From Bog-159 sp963709155 (GTDB lineage: Bacteria; Acidobacteriota; Terriglobia; Bryobacterales; Bryobacteraceae), in the NCBI GenBank assembly GCA_963709155.1, contig CAVPVD010000007.1:1488001-1552000 (forward strand): 64,000 nucleotides of DNA. The letters run 5' to 3'. The notes beneath the pieces are model-generated. The model saw only the letters and a list, made by a program, of their open reading frames with translations. It made no database searches and was not told the origin of the DNA. Shown one piece after another: positions 23,967-32,533 of the stretch. The number at the start of each line of letters is the position of its first letter. Within the stretch, counting starts at the first letter, position 1. Position numbers and translations under genes: made by a program.

Positions 23967-25012
23967 GGGATTATGGCCGTCTTCAAATGGCCGTTGTGAC
24001 TCATCAGGTGCCGCATTACTTCCAGGAGATTCGCCAGCGGCTCCTCGCTGTTCACGAAATCGCGCGAGGTGATATCGCCGCGTGTCACCAGGTCAAGCGC
24101 CTTGCGGATGAACGCAGGGGTGTGATGGAAACTGGCTTTGCAGGTGATTTCGGAGTAGTGCAGGCGATTGGTATCGAACATCACGCGGCTGTCGTTCGGG
24201 CAGCCGCCGAAGAAGTTGACGGTCCCGCCGCGGCGCACCATATCGAGAACCCAATGCCAGGTCTCGGGTTTGCCCACGGCTTCCACGGCGATGTCGGCGC
24301 CGCGGCCGCCGGTGAGATTGCGCACAGCCTCAACAGTACTCGAATGTTGATCGGCGCGCACCAGTTCGTGCGCCCCCATGGCCTCGGCGCGCTCCAGTTG
24401 CGTGCGGCGGCGGCCGATGGCAATCACGCGGCACCCGTACAGGTTCGCCAATCGCACGAACATCAGCCCGATGGGCCCGAGTCCCAGAATCGCGATGGTG
24501 TCGCCCGGCCGCGGCGCTGTCTCTTCAAAGCCCTTCAACACGCAGGCCAGCGGCTCGATCAAGGCCGCATCGTGATAACTTACGCCCTCCGGAATCCGGT
24601 AGGTATTACGTTCCACGATACGCCGCGGAATCCGTATGTATTCGGCATAGGCGCCATTGTTGAAGAGCAGATCCTCGCACAGGTTCTGCAAGCCGCGCCG
24701 GCAGAAGAAGCAATCTTCGCACGGGGCCGAATTGGCCGCGACGACACGCTCGCCTATGTTGAACGCCTTGACATCCTTCCCCGCCGCGACGACATCGCCC
24801 GCCAACTCGTGCCCGAACACGGCGGGAGGCACGATCATCCGCGCGTGATACCCACGCCGGAATACCTTGACGTCAGTGCCACATGTCAGCGCAACTCGAA
24901 CCTGAACCAGGATGTCGCCATCGTCGATCTTGGGAACGGACACCGGCTCCACTTGCAAGTGTTCCTTGCCATAAAGCACGGCAGCCATCATCTGCGTTTT
25001 CACTGTGTCCAC
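23963..25012 (-). CDS. Zinc-dependent MDR dehydrogenase inside the hopanoid operon (second of two)
   Basis: A 349-residue medium-chain dehydrogenase with a GroES-like N-terminal domain and a Rossmann C-terminal domain. The catalytic zinc ligands are in LTCGTDVKVF and FGHELAGDV. The structural zinc set is CEDCFFCRRGLQNLC, and the cofactor loop is AILGLGPIGLMFVRLA. It is complete and has all catalytic residues. It overlaps the preceding dehydrogenase by 13 bp and hpnC by four, so it is certainly part of the hopanoid operon. The substrate is unknown. An oxidation or reduction step on the hopanoid side chain is a reasonable guess from context only. Confidence 0.88.
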   Translation of the reverse strand: MDTVKTQMMAAVLYGKEHLQVEPVSVPKIDDGDILVQVRVALTCGTDVKVFRRGYHARMIVPPAVFGHELAGDVVAAGKDVKAFNIGERVVAANSAPCEDCFFCRRGLQNLCEDLLFNNGAYAEYIRIPRRIVERNTYRIPEGVSYHDAALIEPLACVLKGFEETAPRPGDTIAILGLGPIGLMFVRLANLYGCRVIAIGRRRTQLERAEAMGAHELVRADQHSSTVEAVRNLTGGRGADIAVEAVGKPETWHWVLDMVRRGGTVNFFGGCPNDSRVMFDTNRLHYSEITCKASFHHTPAFIRKALDLVTRGDITSRDFVNSEEPLANLLEVMRHLMSHNGHLKTAIIP

Positions 25013-26097
25013 CTCTGTGGCTGAACGATAATTTTCAATGATTCGGGACCGGGATGCAACGCCAAATCGAATCCTGAACGTATTTTAACGAGAGGCACCC
25101 GGTGAGAAATAAGCTCTTCCACGGGCAGTGTGCCCCCGAACACCAATTCAGCGGATTCTTTCTGCAACTCCACGGAAGCGCTGTAACATCCAAACAAACT
25201 GCGCTCACCCACGCAAATCGCAGCGCCGGATACCTCCACGCGCTCGGTTTCGGATGTTTGCGCAAACAAAAGAATGCGTGCGCCCGGGCGGGACAACCGG
25301 ATCGCCTGCTCCACAATTCCGGGCACGGAAGCCGCGACGATCACCAGGTCGGCGCCGCGTTGGTCCGTCAGCCGGCGGACCTCCGCCTCCACGTTCGTCT
25401 CACGCGGATCCCACGTTTCGAGGGCGCCGCACCGCAGGGAAAGCTCGCGGCGTGCCGGGATCGTATCGGTCGTGACAGTCTTTGCACCCGTGCGCCCCAG
25501 TAGCATAGTGAAGAGCAAACCGATGGGCCCCTGGCCGATCACCACGGCGGTTTCGCCCGGCTGCGCGGCGCACTGTACCACCGCCTTCAAACAAGTGTTT
25601 ACGGGTTCCACAAAACTGGCGCGCTCGAAAGACACACCGTCCGGAATTCGTTCCACACCGTTCTCGACGATCCAGTCCATAACCCGTACATACTGCGAGA
25701 AACCGCCTCCGGCCGGCTCAAATCCGGCAGTCACCCCGACTTTCTTGTAGACCGGGCACTGCGCGTACAATTTCCGCTGGCAGTAGAAGCAGTTCCGGCA
25801 AGGAATGTGGTGAAACACGACTACGCGGTCACCCGGTACAAAGCGGCACACTTGTGACCCGGTACGTACCACAACCCCTGCTGTCTCATGTCCATAGATG
25901 CGCGGAGGAGCCAGAAGGTTGTATTCGATTTTCTTTAGATCGGTATGGCAGATCCCGCAAGCTTCGACGCGCACGAGTATCTCGCCCGGTCCGATTTCGG
26001 GAGTAGGCACCCGCTCCACGGAGACGACACTCTGGCCCTTGTATACAGCCGCGTGCATGGTCGGCGGGATACTCCAGTCAGAATCGGCAACCGGCAA
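25000..26097 (-). CDS. Zinc-dependent MDR dehydrogenase inside the hopanoid operon (first of two)
   Basis: A 365-residue medium-chain dehydrogenase. Catalytic-zinc motifs are EACGICHTDLKK and YGHETAGVV; the structural-zinc loop is CRNCFYCQRKLYAQC; the nucleotide loop is VVIGQGPIGLLFTMLL. It is clearly distinct from the next gene, so the pair is not a recent duplication. It overlaps hpnG by 20 bp upstream and the second dehydrogenase by 13 bp downstream. Operon position argues for a role in hopanoid side-chain modification, possibly working with its neighbour. I cannot name the substrate. Confidence 0.88.
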   Translation of the reverse strand: MPVADSDWSIPPTMHAAVYKGQSVVSVERVPTPEIGPGEILVRVEACGICHTDLKKIEYNLLAPPRIYGHETAGVVVRTGSQVCRFVPGDRVVVFHHIPCRNCFYCQRKLYAQCPVYKKVGVTAGFEPAGGGFSQYVRVMDWIVENGVERIPDGVSFERASFVEPVNTCLKAVVQCAAQPGETAVVIGQGPIGLLFTMLLGRTGAKTVTTDTIPARRELSLRCGALETWDPRETNVEAEVRRLTDQRGADLVIVAASVPGIVEQAIRLSRPGARILLFAQTSETERVEVSGAAICVGERSLFGCYSASVELQKESAELVFGGTLPVEELISHRVPLVKIRSGFDLALHPGPESLKIIVQPQRWTQ

Positions 26098-26785
26098 TGA
26101 ATTCTCCTAATGTGCGCGCAGCTATACGACAGAAATTGCGTAACCGCAACAATTCCGGCAACGCCTTTCCGGGATTCTCAAATGCGGACGTTAAAAGCTT
26201 TATTGTACCGAAATGCCCGTCGGAAAGCAGAGCCTTATTGAAATCGTTCACAAAACTTTGGCCGGCCGTATCTGTTACCGACCGTACACAGAAAAACGGA
26301 ATGCGGCGGGCGGCGGCGAACTGCGCAACGGCTCCCGCTTCCATTTCCACGGCGGAAGCCCCACCCTCGCGCAGTAGCTTCTTTTCGCCGGCAGTCTGGG
26401 CCACATGATCGATGGATGCCAGCACGCCGGTGGCATGCGGACTCTCGCAATGCGGCAGGCACACCTCGAGCCGGCGGCCGGCGGCATCCACTGCCGAGGC
26501 CACGAAAACATCGCCGATTTCTAGCGCCGGATCGAGCGCTCCACAGAATCCCATACTCACGATCGCTTCCGGCCGGCACGCTGCCGAGGCGGTTTCCACC
26601 GCACGGCCCGCGTGCCTGGCGCCCGCGCCATTCGCCACCATCCAAAATTGCCTGCCACCCGATTCCGCCTGCCGTGCCCAATAGACCGGCCAGGCCAGCT
26701 TCCGCACGCCTGAACAAAACCTCAACAGCCCGTCGAATTCGCGGGGCTCGGCGGCGACTAACAATATCCGTTGGCCCGAAACCAT
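26078..26785 (-). CDS. hpnG: Hopanoid-associated nucleosidase/phosphorylase HpnG
   Basis: A 235-residue protein of the nucleoside phosphorylase fold. HpnG releases adenine from adenosylhopane to give ribosylhopane. Visible signatures are ILLVAAEPREFDGLL, VSMGFCGALDP and the substrate-binding SAVEMEAGAVAQFA near residue 165. ATG 26785 was chosen because the protein begins with the expected ILLVAAEPREF strand; the open frame upstream is a shadow of hpnA. It overlaps hpnA by 28 bp and the following dehydrogenase by 20 bp. Confidence 0.88.
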   Translation of the reverse strand: MVSGQRILLVAAEPREFDGLLRFCSGVRKLAWPVYWARQAESGGRQFWMVANGAGARHAGRAVETASAACRPEAIVSMGFCGALDPALEIGDVFVASAVDAAGRRLEVCLPHCESPHATGVLASIDHVAQTAGEKKLLREGGASAVEMEAGAVAQFAAARRIPFFCVRSVTDTAGQSFVNDFNKALLSDGHFGTIKLLTSAFENPGKALPELLRLRNFCRIAARTLGEFIAGCRF

Positions 26786-27732
26786 TCCACCGCCCGGCGT
26801 AGCGCGCCTTCCGCAGGACCGGGCGCGAAACCCAGCTCGCGCGCGGCTTTGGCGTGCGAAACAAACATCTTCTTGCGCGCCATGCGGACCGCATCGAGCG
26901 GCGCGCGCGGCGGCTTTCCGGATATCCGCGCCCACGCCGTGGTCACCACTCCCGCGGCATAGGCTACCGCGTAGGGCAGCTTCACGTTGGGCGCCGGACG
27001 ACCCGCAATCGCCGCGAGCTTACCCAGAATCTCCGCCAGTGTCAGGTTCTCCGATCCCAGAATGTAGCGCTCGCCGATGCGGCCGCGCTCGCATGCCTGA
27101 AGCTGACCGAGCGCCACATCGCACGCCTCCACTACGTTCAACCCCGTGTCGATATAGGCGGGCATGTCTCCTTTCAAGAAATCCAGCACGATCTTGCCCG
27201 TGGGCGTCGGCTTAATATCGTGATCCCCGATGGGCGCGGTTGGATTCACAATAATTACCGGCAGTCCCGCGGCGGCGAACTCCAGAGCGATTCGCTCAGC
27301 CTGGAACTTGGAGCGCTTGTACGGACCCTTCATTTCCCCCAGCGAGACCAGGCAATCTTCGTTGCCTTCGCCGCCAGGCGGCACTCCGATGCAACCCACC
27401 GTACTGGTGTAGACCACGCGGTCCACACCGGCATGGCGGGCCGCTTCGAGGAGGTTGCGGGTGCCATCCACGTTCGATCGAAACAATTCGTTCGGGTCGG
27501 CTGCCCACAGCCGGTAGTCGGCGGCGACGTGAAAGACCAGCCCGCAACCCGCGGCGGCGCGATTGAGGGACGCCGCGTCGCGCAAGTCGCCGGTGACCGG
27601 CTCGACATCCAACTCGCGGATTTTGCTGGAGGGGCGAACCAGCGCTCTTACCCGATGCCCGCGCTCGACCAGGAGCCGGGCCACGTGCCAGCCCAGGAAG
27701 CCCGACGCTCCCGTCACCAGGGTGGGCTTCAT
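26758..27732 (-). CDS. hpnA: Hopanoid-associated sugar epimerase/dehydratase HpnA
   Basis: A 324-residue extended short-chain dehydrogenase/reductase. NAD-binding motif VTGASGFLGWHVARLL is at the N terminus; the active-site pattern is YTSTVG followed by YKRSK near residue 140. HpnA is conserved in hopanoid clusters but its exact reaction is not established. It has a 22-bp gap to hpnH upstream and a 28-bp overlap with hpnG downstream. Confidence 0.92.
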   Translation of the reverse strand: MKPTLVTGASGFLGWHVARLLVERGHRVRALVRPSSKIRELDVEPVTGDLRDAASLNRAAAGCGLVFHVAADYRLWAADPNELFRSNVDGTRNLLEAARHAGVDRVVYTSTVGCIGVPPGGEGNEDCLVSLGEMKGPYKRSKFQAERIALEFAAAGLPVIIVNPTAPIGDHDIKPTPTGKIVLDFLKGDMPAYIDTGLNVVEACDVALGQLQACERGRIGERYILGSENLTLAEILGKLAAIAGRPAPNVKLPYAVAYAAGVVTTAWARISGKPPRAPLDAVRMARKKMFVSHAKAARELGFAPGPAEGALRRAVEWFRANGYC

Positions 27733-27754
27733 TTATTGCAAAATTGTGGCCACA

Positions 27755-28867
27755 TCATTTCAGCGCCCAGGTCAACATCTTCAGGCTGTCGGCCAGGCTG
27801 GCGGTCAGGCCCAGCGCGGCGGAGGGTTCGAAGCCGCAGTGCATCATGCAATGCTCACAGCGCGGGTCGTTGCCCGGACCGTAGTTCTCCCACGGCGTCT
27901 GCGTCATTAGTCCCTCGAAGGTCTTATAGTGGCCGTCCGTGATCAGGTAGCACGGCCCTTTCCAGCCCTTGATGTTGTAAGTCGGAGTACCCCAGGCGGT
28001 ACAGGGAAGCTCGCGCGCGCCCTTCAGATAGTCCAGATACAAGGGCGTCTGCTTGATATAGAATCTCTGCGCCAAGCGGTCGATATCATGGAACTTCTCG
28101 CGAATGTCGTCGCGCGTCATGAAAATCTCGCGGTCGTTGACGGCCGAATATCCATAGGCCGGCGCCAGTTGGTGGCCGTCGAGCTTGAACTGTTCCAGGT
28201 ACCCGAAGAGTTCCTCGATCTCCTTCATGTCGGTTTCTTTATAAATGGTGGTGTTGGTGCACACCATGAAACCGGCGGCCTTGGCGGCCTTGATGCCCTC
28301 CATCGCGGCGCGGAAGACGCCTTCCCTCTCCACGCAGATATCGTGGGTCTTCTCCATGCCATCGAGATGCACGTTGAAGAAGAAACGCTTGTCCGGAGTG
28401 AATTCGCGCAGGCGCTTCACGATGAACATCCCGTTCGTGCAGAGATAGATGTTCTTGTTGCGCTCCAGGATGCCGGCCACCAGTTCCCCGATTTGCGGAT
28501 ACATCATGGGCTCGCCGCCGCAGATGGAAACCATGGGCGCGCCGCATTCATCCACCGCCGCCAGGCATTCTTCGAGCGGCACGCGCTCGGTGATGGTGGA
28601 CTCGTACTCGCGGATGCGGCCGCAACCCGTGCACGTCAGGTTGCAGGCGTGTAGCGGCTCGAGCATCATCACCAGCGGGAAGCGCTTGCGGATCATGGGG
28701 TGCGGCTGGCGGCTGGCCCGCTCGCCAGGAATGCCGTGCAGGATGCGGAACGGATTGGCGGCATCCGGCGCGACGGCCACGTCTTTCTGCCACTCCGGGC
28801 GCGGGCGCATCCTGTTCTTGAAGATGTATCCGGCCATGCCGGCGGTCATGGAAAGGGGAAATCTCAT
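27755..28867 (-). CDS. hpnH: Adenosyl-hopene transferase HpnH (radical SAM)
   Basis: A 370-residue radical SAM enzyme that attaches the 5'-deoxyadenosyl group to hopene, the first committed step to extended (C35) hopanoids. The cluster motif CNLTCTGC (CxxxCxxC) is near residue 74, followed by SICGGEPMMYPQ. A C-terminal Cys set (CEHCMMHCGFEPS) is also present, as in HpnH. It overlaps shc by four bases (ATGA). Its presence means this organism should make side-chain-bearing hopanoids, not only diploptene. Confidence 0.96.
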   Translation of the reverse strand: MRFPLSMTAGMAGYIFKNRMRPRPEWQKDVAVAPDAANPFRILHGIPGERASRQPHPMIRKRFPLVMMLEPLHACNLTCTGCGRIREYESTITERVPLEECLAAVDECGAPMVSICGGEPMMYPQIGELVAGILERNKNIYLCTNGMFIVKRLREFTPDKRFFFNVHLDGMEKTHDICVEREGVFRAAMEGIKAAKAAGFMVCTNTTIYKETDMKEIEELFGYLEQFKLDGHQLAPAYGYSAVNDREIFMTRDDIREKFHDIDRLAQRFYIKQTPLYLDYLKGARELPCTAWGTPTYNIKGWKGPCYLITDGHYKTFEGLMTQTPWENYGPGNDPRCEHCMMHCGFEPSAALGLTASLADSLKMLTWALK

Positions 28868-30846
28868 AATTTAGTCCAGGAAGCGGGCTGCATGCCCGCC
28901 GCAGGCAGAGTGCCTGCGCCACTACGGGCGAATTCCGATAAGGCGATCAGCGGGAAGTACAGGCGGTAGTAATGGTAGTTCAAATAGAAGACTCGCGGGA
29001 ATCCCGTGCCGGTGGCCAGTTCTTCGTCCCAGCCCCCGTCGGACCGTTGCGTATCCAGCAGGTATTCGATGCCGTGCTGCACGCTCAGGCTGTTGGTATC
29101 GCCGCCGGCAATCAGGCCCATCAGGGCCCAGGCCGTTTGCGATGGCGTGCTCTCCGCTGGCACGAAACAACCCTGATCGTAGCTGGAGCAGCTTTCGCCC
29201 CAGCCGCCATCGGCGTTCTGGATGGAGCGCAGCCATTCGCCGGCCCGCAGAACCGGCGCTTCGCGGTCGTCGTAACCGGCCGCGCGCAGACCCCGCAGCG
29301 CGAAACACGTGCCATAAATATACGCCACGCCCCAGCGGCCATACCAGCTTCCGTCCGGCTGCTGATTGCGCAGCAGAAAATCGACGCCGCGCTTCACGGC
29401 GGGATGTGTACCGCCCAGCCCGTGCGCGGCCAGCGCTTCCATCACACGCCCGCTGATGTCGGGACAGGTGGGATCGAGCATGGCATTGTGGTCCGCGAAC
29501 GGTACGGCGTTGAGAAAATCCCAGTTATTGTCGACGTCGAAAGCGGCCCAGCCCCCGTCGCTGCCCTGCATGTCCAGGATCCACGCCAGCGCGCGCCGAT
29601 GGCAGGCTTCCTGCGCGGCTGGATCCGACGCCGTGGACCGGCTCAGCGCCAGCAGGATCATCGCCGTATCGTCGATATCGGGATAGTGATCGTTGCGAAA
29701 AAAGAATCCCCAGCCGGAAGGTTCGGTTTTCGGACGCTTTACCGACCAGTCGCCCTTCACGCGGACTTCTTTCGAGAGAATCCAGTCCGCCGCGCGGGCC
29801 AGAGCGGGCGCAGCAAACGCATCGCCGTTCAAGACTTGGGCTTCGCCGAGCGCAAATCCGCCGATACCGGTGTCCCAAATCGGCGAGAAGCAGGGTTGGA
29901 ACAGGAAGCGTTTTCCATCGTCGATCATCAGCCGGTCAAACTGGTAGCGGGCTTCTTTGCTGGCCGGATGATCGGCGGGATAGCCGAGCGCGTCGAGCGC
30001 CATGATCGCGTACATCATGGGCGGATAGATGGCGCCCAGGCCATCGGAGTTCTCGCAGCGCGCGAGCATCCACTCCTCCGCGGCTTTCAGCGCCTTTCGG
30101 CGCAGGGAACGGGAGCCGTGCTTTTCCCAGAATTTCAGAAAACGGTCGGCGGTCAGAAAGAAATTGCGCCATGAGAAAAAGCTCTCGCCGGGCTGGAATC
30201 CGAGGCTGACGCCAGGCTTGTAAAGCTCGTCCAGATTGAACCCAGCAGGCACCGGACGGCGCAGGTTGCTCGAATGCACGATCGCCAGCGATACCACAAT
30301 GGCGCGGGTCCAGGCCGACATCTGGTAGATGAAATTCCCGGGCAAAAACATGACCTCGGGCGGGATGGAGGGGCAATGTTCCCGGGGGTACATGTCGAAC
30401 AGGCTCAGATTGATCTTGACGTAGCTGTTGGCCGCCTGAATGCCGCCCAGCTCGAGGATGCGTTCGCGCGCCTGCGCCAGGCGCGGGTCGTCGCCGGGCA
30501 CCCCCGCCACTTTGAGCGCAAAGTACGCCTTCACCGTCGCGCTGATTTCCGACGGTCCCTTGACATAGATATTGAAGCCGCCATCGGGCAATTGGCGCGC
30601 CAGAATGGAGCGCACGGCCTTATCGATGAACGCGCGTGTGGGCGGATTCCAGACGCCGCCTTCCGGCGGATGCATCCAAAGCTGCAGCAGAATGTAATCG
30701 GACTCCAGGGTAGTATCGGCAGTCAGATCGGCGCACCAATAACCCTCGGAATCCTGCAGCGACAGGAGACGGTCGGCGGCCCGGCGGGCGGCCCCGGCAA
30801 CTGCCGCGGTTATAGTTTCTTGTGCGAATAAGGTTGATGTGCTCAT
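28864..30846 (-). CDS. shc: Squalene-hopene cyclase
   Basis: A 660-residue cyclase converting squalene to hopene/hopanol at the membrane. The catalytic acid motif DIDDTA is at residues 390-395. Several QW repeats are visible (such as GDWSVKRPKTEPSGWG, GSDGGWAAFDVDN, QPDGSWYGRWG, NADGGWGES and RSDGGWDE). Length is normal. The last 17 or so residues (SGAGTLPAAGMQPASWTKL) are encoded by a repeat module at 28884-28923 and probably are not functional cyclase sequence. It overlaps ispH and hpnH by four bases each. Confidence 0.97.
   Translation of the reverse strand: MSTSTLFAQETITAAVAGAARRAADRLLSLQDSEGYWCADLTADTTLESDYILLQLWMHPPEGGVWNPPTRAFIDKAVRSILARQLPDGGFNIYVKGPSEISATVKAYFALKVAGVPGDDPRLAQARERILELGGIQAANSYVKINLSLFDMYPREHCPSIPPEVMFLPGNFIYQMSAWTRAIVVSLAIVHSSNLRRPVPAGFNLDELYKPGVSLGFQPGESFFSWRNFFLTADRFLKFWEKHGSRSLRRKALKAAEEWMLARCENSDGLGAIYPPMMYAIMALDALGYPADHPASKEARYQFDRLMIDDGKRFLFQPCFSPIWDTGIGGFALGEAQVLNGDAFAAPALARAADWILSKEVRVKGDWSVKRPKTEPSGWGFFFRNDHYPDIDDTAMILLALSRSTASDPAAQEACHRRALAWILDMQGSDGGWAAFDVDNNWDFLNAVPFADHNAMLDPTCPDISGRVMEALAAHGLGGTHPAVKRGVDFLLRNQQPDGSWYGRWGVAYIYGTCFALRGLRAAGYDDREAPVLRAGEWLRSIQNADGGWGESCSSYDQGCFVPAESTPSQTAWALMGLIAGGDTNSLSVQHGIEYLLDTQRSDGGWDEELATGTGFPRVFYLNYHYYRLYFPLIALSEFARSGAGTLPAAGMQPASWTKL
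28884..28923. repeat. Palindromic repeat module inside the shc 3' end
   Basis: GCGGGCTGCATGCCCGC (28884-28900) is a dyad, followed by CGCAGGCAGAGTGCCTGCG and CCAC. It is related to the modules at 23920-23959 and 14491-14535. It is translated as the C-terminal tail of squalene-hopene cyclase. Confidence 0.8.
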
Positions 30847-31835
30847 CGTGCGGAAATCGTCGTCAAACCCGAAGCCCGGGTGAGCTCCGGTGGCAGGGAG
30901 AAGCGCACATCTTCGTCGATTAGCTCCACTTCTTCCAGCCGGTGAAAGCCTTGATCCCGCAGGAATCCAATTAAATCCTCCACTAAGTGCTCCGGCGCGG
31001 AGGCTCCCGCAGTGACCGCCACATTACGAACGCCGTTCAGCCAGGCGATATCGACCTCGCCATAATCGTTCACCAGGTGAGCGCGCACGCCGGCATTGGC
31101 GCTCACTTCGACCAATCGCTTCGAATTAGAGCTATTCTGCGATCCCACTACCAGCAGCAGGTCGCAATATTGGGCCACGCCCTTCACCGCCATCTGGCGA
31201 TTTTCGGTGGCGTAGCAGATATCCTGCGCGGTGGGCCCTTCCATGAGCGGAAATCGCTCCTTGAGCCGCACAATGATGTCGCGCGTTTCATCCAGGCTAA
31301 GAGTCGTCTGGGTGAGATAGCGGACGCGGGTAGGGTCGGGAAGTTTCAACCGGTCCACATCCTCGACGGTTTCGACCAGGTAGGTGTGTTCCGGCGCCTC
31401 CCCGAGAGTCCCGATGACTTCGTCGTGATGGCTGTGGCCGATCAGCACGATGCTGTAGCCATCCCGCGCGAAACGCACGGCTTCCAAGTGCACTTTGGTC
31501 ACCAGCGGACAGGTCGCGTCGATGACCTCCAGTCCCCGCGCGCCGGCTTCGCGGCGCACTTCGGGAGCCACACCGTGCGCGCTGAAAATGGCGCGCGCGC
31601 CCTCCGGCACTTCGCCGATCTCTTCCACGAAGATCGCGCCGGCCTCGCGCAACTCCTCCACTACATGTTTGTTATGAACGATTTCCTTGCGCACGTAGAC
31701 CGGTGGTCCATAAAGGTCGAGCGCGATTTTTACCACATCGATGGCCCGTACCACCCCCGCGCAAAATCCGCGCGGTTTGAGCAGATACACCTTCTTTTCC
31801 GAGCCGGGATTGGCGGCTATGGGTTTGAGTGGCAT
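30843..31835 (-). CDS. ispH: 4-hydroxy-3-methylbut-2-enyl diphosphate reductase IspH
   Basis: A 330-residue iron-sulfur enzyme of the MEP pathway that makes IPP and DMAPP. Cluster-binding Cys are at KPRGFCAGVVRAID (Cys25), VIDATCPLVTKVH and in AQYCDLLLVVGSQNSSNS; the conserved FSAHGVAPEV is near residue 90. It is the first gene of the hopanoid operon and overlaps shc by four bases, so the supply of isoprenoid units is transcriptionally tied to hopanoid production. The start ATG 31835 lies about 30 bases from a TATAAT box. Confidence 0.97.
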   Translation of the reverse strand: MPLKPIAANPGSEKKVYLLKPRGFCAGVVRAIDVVKIALDLYGPPVYVRKEIVHNKHVVEELREAGAIFVEEIGEVPEGARAIFSAHGVAPEVRREAGARGLEVIDATCPLVTKVHLEAVRFARDGYSIVLIGHSHHDEVIGTLGEAPEHTYLVETVEDVDRLKLPDPTRVRYLTQTTLSLDETRDIIVRLKERFPLMEGPTAQDICYATENRQMAVKGVAQYCDLLLVVGSQNSSNSKRLVEVSANAGVRAHLVNDYGEVDIAWLNGVRNVAVTAGASAPEHLVEDLIGFLRDQGFHRLEEVELIDEDVRFSLPPELTRASGLTTISAR

Positions 31836-31863
31836 TTTCGATTTAGGCGCTCTGAATCATTCA

Positions 31864-31890
31864 ATTATAACAGGATAGCCCTGTCCGCAA
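31864..31890 (-). promoter_or_regulatory. Probable promoter of the hopanoid operon
   Basis: On the minus strand a perfect TATAAT occupies 31869-31864, and TTGCGG at 31890-31885 is a weaker -35 with 15-base spacing (CTTGCG, one base further, gives 16). Transcription would begin near 31857, about 20 bases before the ispH ATG. This is the only strong -10 box in the gap. Confidence 0.5.
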
Positions 31891-32073
31891 GAAGCCACAT
31901 TCCATAGATTCATCTGGCGGGCAAAACGTTCCAAACTCCGGCTAGTAAATCGCCGATTTGCGCCCCGGGCGTGATCGGCCGGGACCGCGGAACTGGGCAA
32001 ACCGTGGCGCTGTGAACAAAACCGAGTGCGTTTTGCCGTTTGCGGCCCGAGGGTTAATTTGAGAGAGCGGGGG

Positions 32074-32451
32074 CTAATCTTCCCGGCGAAACAGGGCGCG
32101 AAAACCCTCTTGCTCGAAGTGCCGGTCATTCCTGAACGCTTCGGTCAGCTCGGTTGTGACGATCGCCGAGGCAGATCGCTCGGCTGTGATCGTCAAAGTG
32201 GGCCAGCCGTAAATGTAGTGGTCGTGCTGGCTGGCGCCGTCTTTGGGCTGGGCGGCCATGACTTCGGCCGGAACATCGCGCATGCAGTCGAGAATGATAT
32301 CCGCAGCGGTCTGAAGGGGATGCTCGGCGGTTGGCGGTTCGCGTTCAGCTTCCGCCAATTGCTTGAGCCATGTCTCCAGGGTAAGGCCGGCCGCTGTCGC
32401 TTTCGCTTTCAGCGCTGCCACCTGCTCGTCGGGAATCTCGATTACCGTCAT
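32074..32451 (-). pseudogene. VapB-like antitoxin fused to the tail of a PIN-domain (VapC) toxin
   Basis: A 125-residue open frame. Residues 1-33 (TVIEIPDEQVAALKAKATAA, then GLTLETWLKQLAE) look like a small antitoxin with a ribbon or helix DNA-binding start. The motif DGASQHDHYIYGWP near residues 70-85 is typical of the end of such antitoxins. The last 30 residues (TELTEAFRNDRHFEQEGFRA) instead match the characteristic C terminus of PIN-domain VapC toxins. The simplest reading is an in-frame deletion that joined antitoxin to toxin tail and removed the toxin's catalytic core. No intact toxin follows. It could also be a stand-alone protein of a family I do not know. Confidence 0.5.
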
Positions 32452-32533
32452 AGGAAAGCTCCGCTGCCTTCATGGTATCAAGGCGGATCTTACCCGGTTG
32501 AAGGTTTTTTCACGCGGCAGCGGCCGATCCCGA

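Noticed and set aside
28972..30174. 400-residue plus-strand frame over shc
   Set aside because: Antisense shadow of a well-defined squalene-hopene cyclase, rich in Arg and Gly, with no recognisable motif.
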